Source: Daphnia pulex
Taxonomy: Eukaryota > Arthropoda > Branchiopoda > Diplostraca > Daphniidae
NCBI RefSeq assembly: GCF_021134715.1
Contig: NC_060023.1
Location: 5,952,001-6,016,000, forward strand
Direction of reading: 5' to 3'
DNA: 64,000 bases
Shown here: positions 33,008 to 44,960 of the stretch, piece by piece
Numbering within the stretch: position 1 is the stretch's first letter
Layout of the letters: each line of letters starts with the position of its first letter
Program-made: the position numbers and the translations under genes
Notes under the pieces: generated by a model
Database searches by the model: none
Seen by the model: the letters and a program-made list of their open reading frames with translations, nothing else
What the model was told of the DNA's origin: nothing

Positions 33008-33304
33008 TATAGATGTTATACCATTGAAAAAGTAGTAGTCGAGCAAAAAATCGTGTGCAGTTTACGCCGATGCGCACCACAGCGGCCGATAGCAGAACCT
33101 AGATTGTTATTACGCTTGACAACCTGTATAGTCAAGATCCTTTGTTCGACAAAAAGGCCTTGTTCGACAAAGGATCTTGACTGTACAGGTTGTCAAGCGT
33201 AATAACAATCAGGTTCTGCTATCGGCCGCTGTGGTGCGCATCGGCGTAAACTGCGCACGACTTTTTGGCATGGGTACTACTTTTTCATTGGTATAACATC
33301 TATA
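33008..33304. mobile_element. Long near-perfect palindrome (foldback MITE) between the annexins
   Basis: Arms of about 145 bp. The left arm begins TATAGATGTTATACCATTG and contains GCGCACCACAGCGGCCGATA, GCAGAACCT, TTGTTATTACGCTTGACAAC and CAAGATCCTTTGTTCGACAA. The right arm is its reverse complement with few changes, ending TGGTATAACATCTATA. The centre is AAGGCC. It would fold into one long hairpin. No coding capacity. Confidence 0.9.
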
Positions 33305-34292
33305 TGACCGAAATTATGTTGTTAGCCGGGGTTTAATTCGGCCATATTAAATTTGGATCTAGAGTTGGGAATAATCCAGCTTTGTCTGAATGTTTTTAGC
33401 TCTGAACTTAGAAATTTCAAGTTGGGATCCCATTTTTTTGATCAGGTGAATATCTCTCTTGCGTTTAAGATGTCTCTTATTTTGGCACCGTGAGGAATTC
33501 GCCGTGAAAGATTTTCATAATTTTTATGCGCATCCTATTGGGGTCCAGCAATGTCGCGCTCTATATGTTAACCCTTAACAAATAATAAAATATATTTTTT
33601 TCAAATAAACTTTATTTATATTATAATTTTTTTCAGTAAGCGAGTAAAACCCTTCTGGAAAATACGAATTGCACAAAAAAAATTTTTATTACAAATTTGT
33701 TTAGGCCTAGTATAAAAAATGATATATTTACTTAAATATTTGGATTTAAAAAATATGTGCTAATAGAAGATGCCTTAATCCATACGTATATCAAGTTTTG
33801 TATATTTTGGTTAATAATTAAATTTTTAAAATTTTTAAATTGTTGGAAAAATCTGCACGGCCGAGTTATTCGACAAATATTCGAGGCGTGTCTCGTGGCG
33901 ATTATATGGTGGAAACCGCAAATTATTAAAAAAAAAATTCCTGTTTCTTAACAAAACAACCCGCCGAATCGCCGACCCCCAATGAGTTTTATTTTAAAGG
34001 TAATTATATTTATATCTATATTAAAATATTTTTACCTATCATATGATAGTTGATAGTAATATACACCCGCTTGGTTGGCCGGCTTGGCGTATAGCTTTGC
34101 AATAAATTGCAGCGGCTAGAAAAAAGTTCCGCGTAATTAATCAATAAAAGTTACAACACAGTTTTTATGAAATTTTTTATACATACTGTAGCTAGGCTAT
34201 TTTCACTATCGTGACTCGTGTGAGGCTTTGAGTGTTTTGAGGACGTTTTAGTTTTATAATGACTTTCAATCTTAATCTTACGTAATCTAATC
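33305..34292. other. AT-rich intergenic sequence
   Basis: No gene or clear repeat recognised between two MITEs. Confidence 0.4.
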
Positions 34293-34436
34293 TATAGGGC
34301 TCTTTCACATCTGTTTTATTTAGCCGATTTATCTGGCAACGCAGCATGGCGCCGTCTTTTGGTAGGGCAAAAACGGGGAGAAGAGGGAGAATGGGAGGAC
34401 GCCCTCCTCCCTCCCATTCTCCCTAAGAGCCCTATA
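34293..34436. mobile_element. MITE of the 'AGGGCTCTTCG' family, copy 2
   Basis: Begins TATAGGGCTCTTTC, followed by CTGTTTTATTTAGCCGATTT and ATCTGGCAACGCAGCATGGCG, aligning with the right end of the element at 8269-8526 in reverse complement over about 58 bp. Ends AAGAGCCCTATA. The centre is a GGGAGAATGGGAGG / CCTCCCATTCTCCC palindrome. A TA target duplication is possible. Confidence 0.8.
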
Positions 34437-34813
34437 GCCATCATAATAATTACTCTATTTCACATTCTAACGGACAGGAACAAGTCTCTCATCTTCTTTA
34501 CTATACCCCAATGCCCAATTCCAGGCCGACACCTAGTTGGCGTATAAAATCCTCATGCTTAATAGATTTTTGTTTGATTGTAAATCAAAAGGAAAGATAA
34601 ATTCGGACAAATTCTTTATTACGACAGTTAATTCCAGAGCAGCCAAAACAATTCCCAAAATAATTCTTGTTATACCTGAATTTATAATTTCTTCTTACAG
34701 AAAACAAAAGGCGTAGAAGATATGGCAGGCCACTTATATATATGTTATATAATGTCTTTATATACTGTACGTATGAAACTTGTATATTAAGATAAGATTT
34801 GATTGATGCGTTT
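34437..34813. other. 3' flank of annexin paralog 2
   Basis: AT-rich, presumed 3' UTR and downstream sequence. No gene. Confidence 0.4.
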
Positions 34814-36372
34814 TTAATCTATCAATGCCAGCAAAGCTGTACGATAAGATCCAGAAGTATCATCCTGCAGTTACAAAAAAAAAGCCAAGCCATGAAACAT
34901 AATCAAACTTATATAAAAATGAAACAAAATGTACTTACCGATACAGCGGTACTTAGCGATACGCCATAGATGTTTTGATATGCAATCTTAATGTTCCCAA
35001 GATCAGTCTCGCAACGACTGATAGTTAAACGCATCAGGTCGCGATCAGCCGTGCCAGCTCCAGCTATAGTCGTGTGAAAACGTGAGGAAAAATAAAGTGC
35101 TTTATCGGCACTATATTGTACTGCAAACGAAGACAACATACGCAGTTCGTGAACATTGATACAGTAACTATTATTCAATTGATCTCAAACTTACAAATAG
35201 AAACGAGCGCGTTTCCTATGTCCTTTGCAAACTCGGTCGTCACAACCGTATTAAGCGACGTTCCGTAAGTTGCCTCGTAAAGAATGCTAACTTTGTTTAA
35301 ATGGACAAAGTTCCGCAAGGTAAAAATGTTTATGTATAAATTTTCGTCTGTTCCATCTATTGCTGGACCTTAACGGAAGTGTTTAAATACGGAAGCAGTT
35401 TTTTTTTTACAATTCGTAAAAAAATATTATATGTAGCTATTTGACTACAGTATACCTCCTTCATATAAATCGACGACGTCTATCTGGACTGCAGTCATAT
35501 TTACAAGCATGGTTTCGTCCCTGCGTCCCTGCACATCAATCAAATAGAAAAAAAATTCTATATTTTTGTATGGGAAATAAAAATTAGGCAGTTTTTAATA
35601 AACGTTTATTATATTTACCTCTGCCATCTGAATCAAAAGTTGACGGTAAGAGCCGGTGGTATCTGCCTCAATCTCTGACACAAGAGAGTGTCCATAATCT
35701 AAAATTATGCTGTGTGATGAAATGCTATAAAATACTTTTACGGAGCACCCACTTACAATTGTTAAAGAATGTTTCAATTTCGTCTAATTCTTGATTAGAC
35801 CTACTCATTATTACTTCAGTCAACGAAGGCTCGTCTGTCCCTGGTCGAGCCATTGTTTCATGCAGTTCAATGGAGAGGAACTTAATCATTCCATGAGTTA
35901 ACATGATGGATAGCGTTTGGAAGCTACCAGTTAATTCTGACTGGAGATCTTTGGCCAAACTCTAAAAAAAGAAAGTTGCCTTGAAAATTGCGCACGTGCG
36001 TAACAGTCACTGTTTAATATTGATTTAATAGAAATTATTCTTCTCTACGCCGTGCTGATTGTTGTATGTTGTTGTAATGACATCTCGTTGCGAGGCAGTT
36101 CGATAGCAAAGAACGCTGATGATTTTGTTCTCGTCAGTTCCCAAACCGTTCATTGCGTCGAACAATCGAGCGGCATCGCTGTTTGGATCAAACGGAGCGG
36201 CCGGTACCAACGTTGGTAAATCCTACAGTTGGTTGAAATAAAACAACAACAAAAAATTACAAATATTATCTACAAACCCGTTACCCACACGAGAAAATCG
36301 TAATCAAACTCAACCTACTTGTCCAAATATGGTTCCAAAGCACAAAACAAAGAAAATGAATAAGAATCCCAT
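34814..36372 (-). CDS. Annexin with N-terminal signal-peptide-like exon, paralog 2
   Basis: Tandem sister of the annexin at 31238-32738, in the same orientation. Its first exon (36372-36319) encodes MGFLFIFFVLCFGTIFGQ, again an isolated signal-peptide-like sequence. Exon 2 (36222-36049, 174 nt) and exon 3 (35961-35757, 205 nt) have the same lengths as in paralog 1. Repeat 1 reads FDAMNGLGTDENKIISVLC and repeat 4 GAGTADRDLMRLTISRCE, nearly identical to paralog 1. The last exon encodes DDTSGSYRTALLALID. The total is about 330 aa with four annexin repeats. A TATAAAAG at about 36391-36398 is only about 20 bp before the ATG, so either the leader is very short or another promoter is used. Lipid binding is expected from the family; secretion is inferred. 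Confidence 0.88.
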
Positions 36373-38059
36373 GGCAGTGAGTTTCACTTTTATAGTATAT
36401 TCCTACTTGTGCCGTTGTGTCCGTTTCACTATAAGACTACCTAAACGGATCACGCTGCAATTAAATTTATGTGATTCATATCATCGTGACTTATCTATGA
36501 TGTTTTGCATATCATGATTCATGACATACATTTTTTTATCTCGTATGAGTAATAACACACTGATTTGGAAATGATCACCAGCGATCGCCAGCATTTAGGA
36601 AGATAAGAAGTCCGTATGATGACTGTGTTGGCTTCCCTATCCCGGTTTCAGGGTAAACGTAAGCCGATTTTCAGAGATTTTAGGGGGAGCCTGTCAGAAT
36701 TGTGATTTGGAAACATAAAAAAGAGCCATCTAGGCTCTCAAAAGTAGCTGAGCGTAGTAGCTGACACACTCACTAGAGTCGCTTTTTAAAGTTTCCAAAT
36801 TGGCTTACTTTTACCCTCAAATGAAAAAAATTATCGTGAAATTCTTTCAGTAGAAGACCCTAAAAACAGGGAAATAAAAGGGAGCAACAACTCTACATTC
36901 AAATGCTTTTCACGGTGAGATATCTTAAAAAACGAGATGTGAGAATAACTTTGCTTGTAGGCTTCATTTCTTGTATTCTTTGATTAAATAGTACTCGCTT
37001 CTTAATGTCTAGATACAAAGGCTTCGTTTAGTGTGTAGCACTGATCCGAAGACCAATGAGAATCTTGATGACACCTTCACAAAAACACAGAATGAAGGTG
37101 ATCCGAAACACAAGCCTTAACGTAGTAAAAAGTGCAAAATTACCATGAGTGGTGACGGTTCTTTTATCTCATTCACAATTTTTCCAGTACGTAGCACAAT
37201 GTATTAGAAAACCTTACATACTTCTAATATTATTAGAAATGACCTTAGAAGTTCATGGGCCTACGGGTATCCAAAAAATTTGGGAATGATTAGCTTGCCA
37301 TTGCTTATACACTCCAAATCTATGTTGGCCATGGATATGGGCTTTACAGATTCCGTAAAAAACTTTCCGTATTCCGTAAGATTCCTTGCAACCACAATTT
37401 ACGTAAATTAGCTATCCGCAAATAATAACATGCATTTCAGATTTTCTAATACTATATTGATAAAAGGTTGCAAAAGCTGATAAGTTTATTTGCGATTGCA
37501 ATAGAAAATTTACGGAAGATGTATAATATACAAATATTCTAGAACGAATTTTTGAGTTAACAGTTGTGATCGCAAATAACTTTACTAGCGGTTGTAATCT
37601 CAAATTATCAGGAGATATGATACAACAACTTTTTTTAATACATGTTTAACTTAAAAGTGAATTATAACTCCTTGACGTTTATTCCTGTACATAAAACCTC
37701 GTTGGTCGTTGTGGTTCACTCTTTTCGTTTCAGGTAGATAAATTATTATATAATAATTTCCATTATCTGTATGCTGACAAAATTTATGAGCGTAGAGCGA
37801 GGTGCTGGACTTGATTAGATTGCCGATCGTCGCGAGCTGGCAGCTCCTGCTTCTGTCACCACCACGGTATTCACCATCACCTCCTCACATACAGCCACTG
37901 GTCTGCTAATTTCCAGGGCTTCTAGCTGCACGGCTCCTACTCCAAGGCTTTATGGCCACTCATCTTCTCTCATCAGCAGAAAGGCAGGTCCTACTAGGCT
38001 TTGGTGGCCCACCGTCAGCTCGCTCGCTTCTATTTCTCGTCTAAGGTCGTCAGCGGGGT
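36373..38059. other. AT-rich intergenic sequence upstream of the annexins
   Basis: No recognised gene. Composition becomes more GC-rich after 37800, where remains of the adjacent BEL/Pao element may continue. Confidence 0.4.
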
Positions 38060-38818
38060 TTAGTTATGAAGGAACATGACGTCAACTGGACGGTGAGACG
38101 GCCAATATCTGTTCCTTGTGGCTGCTGATGAACTGTGCGTACAGCGTAGCCTCCGAACACAGCCAGTAAAAAACGTTATTGGAGTGTGACCAACACCAAT
38201 GCGACTAGCAAGGAAGCTGAAGTTGATGCAGGTACGGTTTGATGTGCCCTGCTCCTAGCAGAGCGGCCATTAGCTCCAACCGAGTCAATGTTTGTTCTTC
38301 TACCGGGACCACTCTTGATTGGACTGCAACCAGCCGGAGAGCGATTTTTGCAGCACTCGCTTTGCTGGATCAAGCTGGCTCCAATGTCGGATAGTGAGGC
38401 ATCGCAGAAGAGGTGGAGGTAATTGTCGTGTAGCTATTGGGAAACGAGGCTGGTCAGAGACAACGTGGTACCCGAAGGCCCTGAAAGCTCTCCAGGCTCA
38501 TTGCGAAGCAGAACCGCTCTTGCAAGGCCGGTGGTAGGGGGTGGTTCCACTCCAGTTTCTTCGGACGCCGTCCGTCGGGCTGTAAATCATGACCTAAATG
38601 CCACCCATCTGGCAACAATACCTTGGCGGTAATTGTGACTGCCGCCAAAGATACCATCGGGTCATACATCGCGGATACGGCGGACAGTAATTGTCTTTTC
38701 GTCATCGCTGTCGGTATGAAGAGGGGGAAAAAGAAATGGTCTCCTTCACCGTTCCATTCTAGTCCGAGGGTTCGGTGAACCGGGAGGGCGTCCAGGTCTA
38801 CAGTACCTACCTAAAGTT
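38060..38818 (-). pseudogene. BEL/Pao retrotransposon Pol fragment (RT to RNase H)
   Basis: Reading the minus strand from 38818 gives HRTLGLEWNGEGDHF, then TKRQLLSAVSAMYDP, AAVTITAKVLLPDGW and a stretch ending RVPRCL. This matches the BEL/Pao Pol signature 'LG..W......TKRQlLS..a.iyDPlG...P..i.aKiL.q..W.......w...L..L..i.iPRcl'. After a frame change come HLFCDASLSDIGAS and SRVVPVEEQTLTRLELMAAL, the RNase H region ('FsDAS...yga', 'KsRVaP.k...iPRLEL'). Frames shift at least twice and a stop lies within. No LTRs were identified nearby. It is a dead fragment. Confidence 0.8.
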
Positions 38819-39289
38819 TGGGAACGCACGATAGAACCTTATGGAAAAAGGCGTTTTTCTCGGCGTTCCAAAAAAATGCAATTTTCGTTGAAACACAACA
38901 GTTTTTTTTCTGGCCGTAGCCATCATGGGTAGGATAATGCTGTTTTTTTTTTTATTTTTCCGATCAAGAGACAGATAAGTTTTTAATCTAGCCGCTATAT
39001 GCAAATTAGGGTACTTTGATGGGGGATAACTGTAGAACGGGTTAAGGTACTGCGACGCGGAAAACTGTGACATGAAGATAATTACAAACTGAACAACGTT
39101 CTTTATTTTCATAAGTCTAACTTGTGGATGCCAGTTTGAAAGAGGGTGAAGTAATAAGACTATTGTGAAGACCTCGTATTATAATGAATTGTCTTCGTTT
39201 TCTATTTGGGTTCCAGTCACTGCTGCATCCTTGACAAGTCCCTATTCAAGATCAAAAGATATCCATCGCCTCTCTGTTCCTGGTTGCCC
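38819..39289. other. Intergenic, no feature recognised
   Basis: No coding-like frame on either strand. Confidence 0.3.
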
Positions 39290-39324
39290 GGTGATGAAGA
39301 AGATATCGACATACCGCGCTTATA

Positions 39325-39425
39325 GAAAACGTCAAAGTCAAACGTCAAAACGTAAAAGTCAACGTCAAAGCGTCAAACGTCATCGGCAAAATTTTTCATC
39401 TTCAAACGTCATGACTTAAGTCAGA
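39325..39425. repeat. CGTCAAA iteron cluster with ACTTAAGT palindrome, left of the hAT element
   Basis: The unit (A)ACGTCAAA or AGTCAACGTCAA repeats about seven times, then TGACTTAAGTCAGAAAAAT. The same arrangement in the same orientation occurs at about 42100-42190 and 57170-57290. Such arrays near hAT ends are often transposase-binding subterminal repeats. Here they are direct rather than inverted. Confidence 0.55.
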
Positions 39426-39484
39426 AAAATATCACTTTCATTTAATTCATGTATTTCGTTCCTTTTGCCCAGTATTTAGCATTT

Positions 39485-41890
39485 TTAATGTTTCTTGAAA
39501 GACATTTTAAGCAATAGAAATATTTCTAATAAGATTTCAGGTAGCCTATTCCGTCTCACCGTAATTACTAATGCGGCCTGACTAAATAAACGCTCAACAA
39601 GCACACTGGAAGGAATTGCCGGGTTGTATTTATTGAAAAGTTTTTTAATTGTTGGATATTGGTTCAGCATCTTCATGACAGTTTCTGGATCTCTTAAAAA
39701 GAAATCGACGACGACTGGTTTTGTGTGCTCAGAAGACTGGGTGAAATTGAGAAAATTTTCTGTAATAGAAGTAGATCTCTTTTCACTGATTGGAGAAACT
39801 GAATCACTGCTGAACAGTTGTTTCAGCTGCATTCTTGCATCTCTTCTCTTACCCTCATCTTCGATCCAGTTAGACTTGGAAATGGGATGAGTGATTGCAG
39901 CCAAAACTGCTAATGGATCTTCGAACAATTAAAAAAAAACTAGATAACAATTCCAAAAAATGTCTGTCAAAATAATGTTACATATATATTACTGGGGAAG
40001 ACACTATATCTCACCTCAAGTCAATTGACGAAATAATAAGGTCACGGATAGCTCCTAGATTTGGGAAAACTCTCTGTTTCAGTTGTTTTTAAAGCTTGGT
40101 CAGCAGAGGCAGAACTATTCCCAATCATAGGAAACACCCCTTTTCGCCCTAAAAATATCAAGTACTCCTGCAAAGGGCTTCATGACAAGCATATATTCAT
40201 TTAACAGTTCAATGTCTTCCAATCCAAGTACACTAAATAAAGTGTTAGCTATCTCTAATCTTTTGTAATTACTGATGAATGACCAAAGGCTATCATAGGT
40301 GGTATTCAACCTTGTTGGACATGGAGTCTTGATAGCTACTCCTAAATATATGTATCATATAAGATCAACTATTCACGACATCTTAATATTTACTCGACAA
40401 ACTAAAAGCTTCTCTTGCCTGCTTGGCAGCTGTAATCGATCGTCTAGTCTTGTTCCACAGGCCAGTTATTTTACTCATTGCTTTCCTTAAAGCATTCTAT
40501 TTTGGAAATGACTTAATATCAATGTTTGTGAGACAAGTGTCGGCACTTGCGCTGTAAAATTGAGAGTATGAGAATATGAGATGCACACCTGAATACCAAA
40601 CAATTTTCAATTGTATCAATTTTAATTTCAAAAGAAAAAAGAAAATATTTAACCTGATATGTGTTCGAAGTATTACATATGGATCATATTTTTTCAAATT
40701 GTAACAAATCAAATGTCTCTGTTGTTCGTGAAGCGGACTCATTTATCTCATTTACTTCATCCTCCATGTCATTAATTTGTGAAATTAAAGCAATAACTTC
40801 GTCATCCATGTCAGAATCTTCATCTTGTAAGAGATTATCTGTAGCTTTTTGGGCCATATCAGCCTACATTTCAATTATGAAAAATGTTAAGTACAACTTA
40901 TGCAAAGAGCAAATGAGAATCTACTTACAAAAAATTCCTTAAATGCCTTTACAAAATTAGATCCATTACCAGTGACTATTTGGTGGACTTAAGTATGTAA
41001 TGCAAATTCCTCTAAAATCGAATCTATCATTTTTGCAATTTTGTCGTAAGTGTGGGTACCTAACTCAACAAAGCAAAGGTTCACGAATCAGCAAAAAAAT
41101 GAGAAAATAATATTTGTACCTTGAATTCTCTTGCAGGCAACACCTGCCGATTTTCTATCTATTTTACCCTTATTATCTGTTATTAGCCAATGGGCCGTTA
41201 TATCCACGAAACTACGCTTATTGGAACCCCAAATATCGACAGTCAAACAAACTTCAGTGACCAAATTAATTCAACTTTGAGGTTATCTTTAAATTTGATG
41301 TAGGCTTTTGCAACCATTTTTTTTGGTCGGAACACTGCAAACCTCTACTCTTTGATCTATTTCCTTGAAAGGTCACGAAAATAACAGGATTTTACTGTGG
41401 AAAGAGGCCGCCCATTAGCTACTAGATAGTGAAAAATTCGCTGGTTTATCCGATATTGAACTTCAAATGGCAACATCTTTCTTTTTTTGTTCTTTCTTTC
41501 TTGAAATCGTTACTGGATCCAGAGTTTTCAATATCTTTTCTTTATGTAATCTTTTAGAAGAAGGCAAATAAAAAGAATCTGGTGAACGGTCTCGTTTCTT
41601 TACTGTGCTTAACTTCACAATGTTCTCCTTATATGTAGTATACACTCTAACATGTTTCTATTTCGAAAATCAAGTATTAGTTTTACCATTTCTTGAGAAA
41701 ATATATAATATCAAACTTACGGATTTAAGATGTCTGACCCAATTAGACGGATTACCATATTGCACACGAGATTTCAACCCACAAGTTTTACAATTTCCAT
41801 TCACATACCGTTGAGCCAAAAACTTTTTCTTTTTGTCGCAATACAGAACTGGCATTTCGATCAATAGTGAATTCTTCAATCACTTCAGGG
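39485..41890 (-). pseudogene. hAT-superfamily transposase, copy A (inactivated)
   Basis: Minus-strand segments in order: a BED-type zinc finger (CKTCGLKSRVQYGNPSNW, then VRHL; 41820-41720); the catalytic block TEVCLTVDIWGSNKRSF and DITAHWLITDNKGKIDRKSA (about 41250-41120); across a short intron GTHTYDKIAKMIDS, an in-frame TAA, then VTGNGSNFVKAFKEF; the acidic stretch LLQDEDSDMDDEVIAL (about 40850-40790); TTYDSLWSFISNYKRLEIAN and VMKPFAGVLDIFR (40300-40150); and the C-terminal dimerisation domain IPSSVLVERLFSQAALVI (39640-39580). The order and motifs are those of hAT transposases. The usual TDN before 'GSN/ASN' is TGN here. The stop and several frame changes make it non-functional. Confidence 0.85.
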
Positions 41891-42099
41891 CTCATTGGGA
41901 AAAATTAAAAAACCCCACATTCAAACCAAGATCCATATATTATAACTCCAAATTTGCGTTAGCCATTGTAGCACCAGATATAATTTTATGTAAGTAGCAG
42001 AAAATAGTTTTCTGCTATAGCCCAATAAAAATATGCAAGTGTGGTCAGATTTTTTTACGTTGACTGAAAAATTGCAATTTTTCGCTTTCTTGAGGTCAA

Positions 42100-42190
42100 A
42101 CGTGAACGTCAAAACTCAGCAAACTTTTTTTCATACGTCAAGGTCAAAGTCAACGTCAAAATCTAGGAAAAAAATTACTTTAGTCGAAAA
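42100..42190. repeat. CGTCAAA iteron cluster, right of hAT copy A
   Basis: Contains CAAACGTGAACGTCAAAACTC, then CGTCAAGGTCAAAGTCAACG and a diverged ACTTTAGTCGAAAAAT. Same orientation as the left cluster at 39325-39425. Confidence 0.55.
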
Positions 42191-43340
42191 ATTAATAAAG
42201 TAAAAAATTGACGTTAACTTCACTGGTGATTTCATACCAAGAAAAATTTTGTCAACAATTAAAATATCTTCACGCTTAAACCCGTTAAACTTGGCTCCAT
42301 TGCTGGAAATTGGAATTGACACTAAGAAAAACTAAGTGTAATGACATTTTGGTAAGTTCAGCATTTGGTATTCAGCAAACAAGTTCAGCACCTAGCCCAA
42401 ACACCTAGCAATGAATTTTCCTCTTAAAAACCAACAAATTCTTGGCTGATTTTTTCTTGACCGTCTTACCAATCTTTTTAGTCCACTGAACAATAGTTTT
42501 TCTATTCAAGTAGTTTTTTTCTTTTTCTTGTAGTGTTGTTGTCAATTATGTGTGTAAAAATATAGAGTAATAGATTTGAACTGAAACGATGCCATTTCGG
42601 ATTGCAATCGTTTATTTTTTATTTATTTTTGTGAGCTTAAAAAAACATCTTACAAATTCTGATACAATAAAACTTTCATTTGTATGGGTCAAATTCAAAA
42701 TAACAAAACTACCGAGTACTGAATCATTGTAAAAAGGCAATTAGATCAGAACACCAGGTAATAAGCATGTAAAAATTCCGATTACTTGTACAACAAGGTT
42801 TTCTTTTTTAAATATTTCGATAAGGATAAATTAAAGATATGTTCTTTATAATGTAAGCAACATATTTTGGAGAAGAAAGTATGACAGCTTTTCTCTGTCT
42901 CCCTATTAATATGTTAAGGTCAAGCACAAAGAATCATTGAACCTGTCATACCATTTTTTAAACAGGTTGGGTAAAGAGCCACATTCTCTTGGTTAAAAAA
43001 ATTTCTATGGCAGCTAGAAACAGAAAATCAAATATTTATTTGGCAATTGTTAGTGTTAATGTAAAGGTTTTGGAATCACTTTCGACAACTGCGGAACTCA
43101 ATGTACGGTTACCTGTCATATTTTCCTATATGACTGGATTGCCATCGGCCATCGGCAAATTTGGCATCGGAAGAGGTCTTGTACCAGAAAATGGCAGTGT
43201 TGATTGAATCGAGTAGGTTTCTGTAATTTCCATATTGATAGATAAGAGATGATTTTATAGATATAACTGATATAGAATTATTTTATGAATTACATAAAGA
43301 CAAGCATACGAGCAAAATCGAAACGCCGTTAGTGACAATG
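42191..43340. other. Unassigned part of the duplicated block
   Basis: Shared with copy B. A plus-strand frame at 42989-43207 (MAARNRKSNIYLAIVSVNVK...) is conserved between copies only by duplication. No family recognised. Confidence 0.35.
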
Positions 43341-43483
43341 TTACTTTTGCCACCGATGACCTCCTGTTGGACGAGGATATCTTTTTCGTTTTTTTTTCAG
43401 TGCTTGGGAGTGTAGCTGTAGATTGCTACTGCACTTGACACTGTTTGTATTGAACATTTCTGAAGTAAATACCATGAAGCTGG

Positions 43484-44135
43484 ATGTTGATACACAACCG
43501 TTGTACTGTGGCATCATTGCTGCGTGATCTATGGAAAATATCCACAATTAACAAGTGCAGACAACAATTAACCGATATTCAAACACAAATGGCTTACCTG
43601 CATGAGACACTGAATAATTGCTCTCAAATTGCATGTCCTGCTGCCCCATCATCACCGATGCGTAATGGTTATTATTTACAGAAATTATTTTTTTAACAGG
43701 ATTATCTTTTTAGACAATAAAGACAAACATTAAAAATGTGAAGTAAGCCTTTGAACCATGAAGCAAATAAAAGTAAAAGAGCAGCCGAAAGGTAGAAACC
43801 ACATGGAACATCACAACGAAGAAAAATCTGATAGCAGTTCTGTGTCTGCTTCCATTCCAGATCTTGAATGCAGCACCAGTGAAAATGAAGGTGAAGACTA
43901 TTTTGAACACGACAATGTCTTTCCTTCTGACAGCATCAGTACTCTTAATGTTGTGAAATACACTGAACTACAGGTAAAAAAATATTTGCGATATTTTTGG
44001 ATAATACTCGTACTAAAATTGATATTCCATATCTTTTTGTTTCTAGTCAAAGACAATTCATTGTCAATGCTGCGAAGACAAAATTCATCTTCTGGAGGTG
44101 CAGCAGGATGATCTTAATTTGTACATGAACAAGTT
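43484..44135 (+). CDS. Unidentified coding-like exons in duplicated block A
   Basis: A plus-strand frame at 43758-43974 reads MKQIKVKEQPKGRNHME and continues into an acidic, Ser-rich stretch (SDSSSVSASIPDLECS). It could splice near 43975 to a segment from about 44045 reading SKTIHCQCCEDKIHLLEVQQ, with two close Cys pairs, ending near 44140. An upstream frame at 43484-43696 may be another exon. Copy B has lost the second half by a 430-bp deletion. No family recognised. It may be an accessory gene of a transposon. Confidence 0.3.
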
Positions 44136-44492
44136 TTTGTGAATTTAACATCTATAAAAAGGAACAAAAAATTATAATTATTTTTTTCTTCTTTTTGAGA
44201 CTTGAACAACCTTAAGGATTATTCATTTCTTGCTGCTCATCTTTATCAGAAGCGAAATTTGTCTTTATCGTTTTGAACTACTACATCTTTTCTGTAAGAG
44301 AATAAGCCGTCAGAAACTTTCATTTACCCTCTCACTGACCGTCTGCTCCTTTATCCATAATTCTTCTTTCTGTTCAACACCTATTCCTCCTGAGGCTAAC
44401 GAGTTCAGCGTAGGTTTACAATTACCATGATTTTTATTGTAATTATCGAACTATTTTCATATTCATAAAGGATTTTGATGGTCTATTTACAG

Positions 44493-44960
44493 AAGAAAAG
44501 ATTCCGAACTTGTGTCGGCGTCAAAATGTCCGTTTGGACTAGGAATCTTTTCTCCATAGTGTTCCGAAAAGAATACTTTAAAAAACACAAATGACAAGTA
44601 AGGGATACGGTGATAAGGAGCCCATGACTGAACAAGATCTTAATATGATTATACGCAAGTTTAATTTTATTAATATGTTGTGTGCTGCATTCCAACTCTA
44701 ATTTTTATTTCAGATCACGTCTATAACAGAAGTGGCCTGATAACCGCCCATCTTCTCAAACTACAAAAATTCTCCAAGCATAATTAATAATAAAAAAATG
44801 CCACTGCGTGTCGGCCTTCGAGATTTTATTCTTGTGAGAGTAATTCGTAGGCCTATTAAAAATGTTGAGATCTTGGCGCTTGTTTTTTTTTTTTTTTAAC
44901 AATGGGGGAAACTCCTCGTCTATTGATTTTTCCATAATAGGGATAAGAAATAGGAAAAAT
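44493..44960. other. Unshared sequence between the duplicated sections
   Basis: Not related by eye to the corresponding part of copy B (59108 onward). No gene recognised; includes a 16-base T run near 44883. Confidence 0.35.

Larger units (their letters stand above)
39900..44492. repeat. Duplicated block, copy A, part 1
   Basis: Aligns almost base for base with 55016-59107 in the same orientation. Its left edge falls inside the hAT gene, so the copy is not a clean transposition product. It includes most of the hAT relic and about 2.3 kb beyond it. Confidence 0.9.

Noticed and set aside
40661-40942. 93-codon plus-strand frame (and its twin at 55763-56044)
   Set aside because: Antisense of the acidic hAT transposase segment. 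Conservation is due to block duplication.
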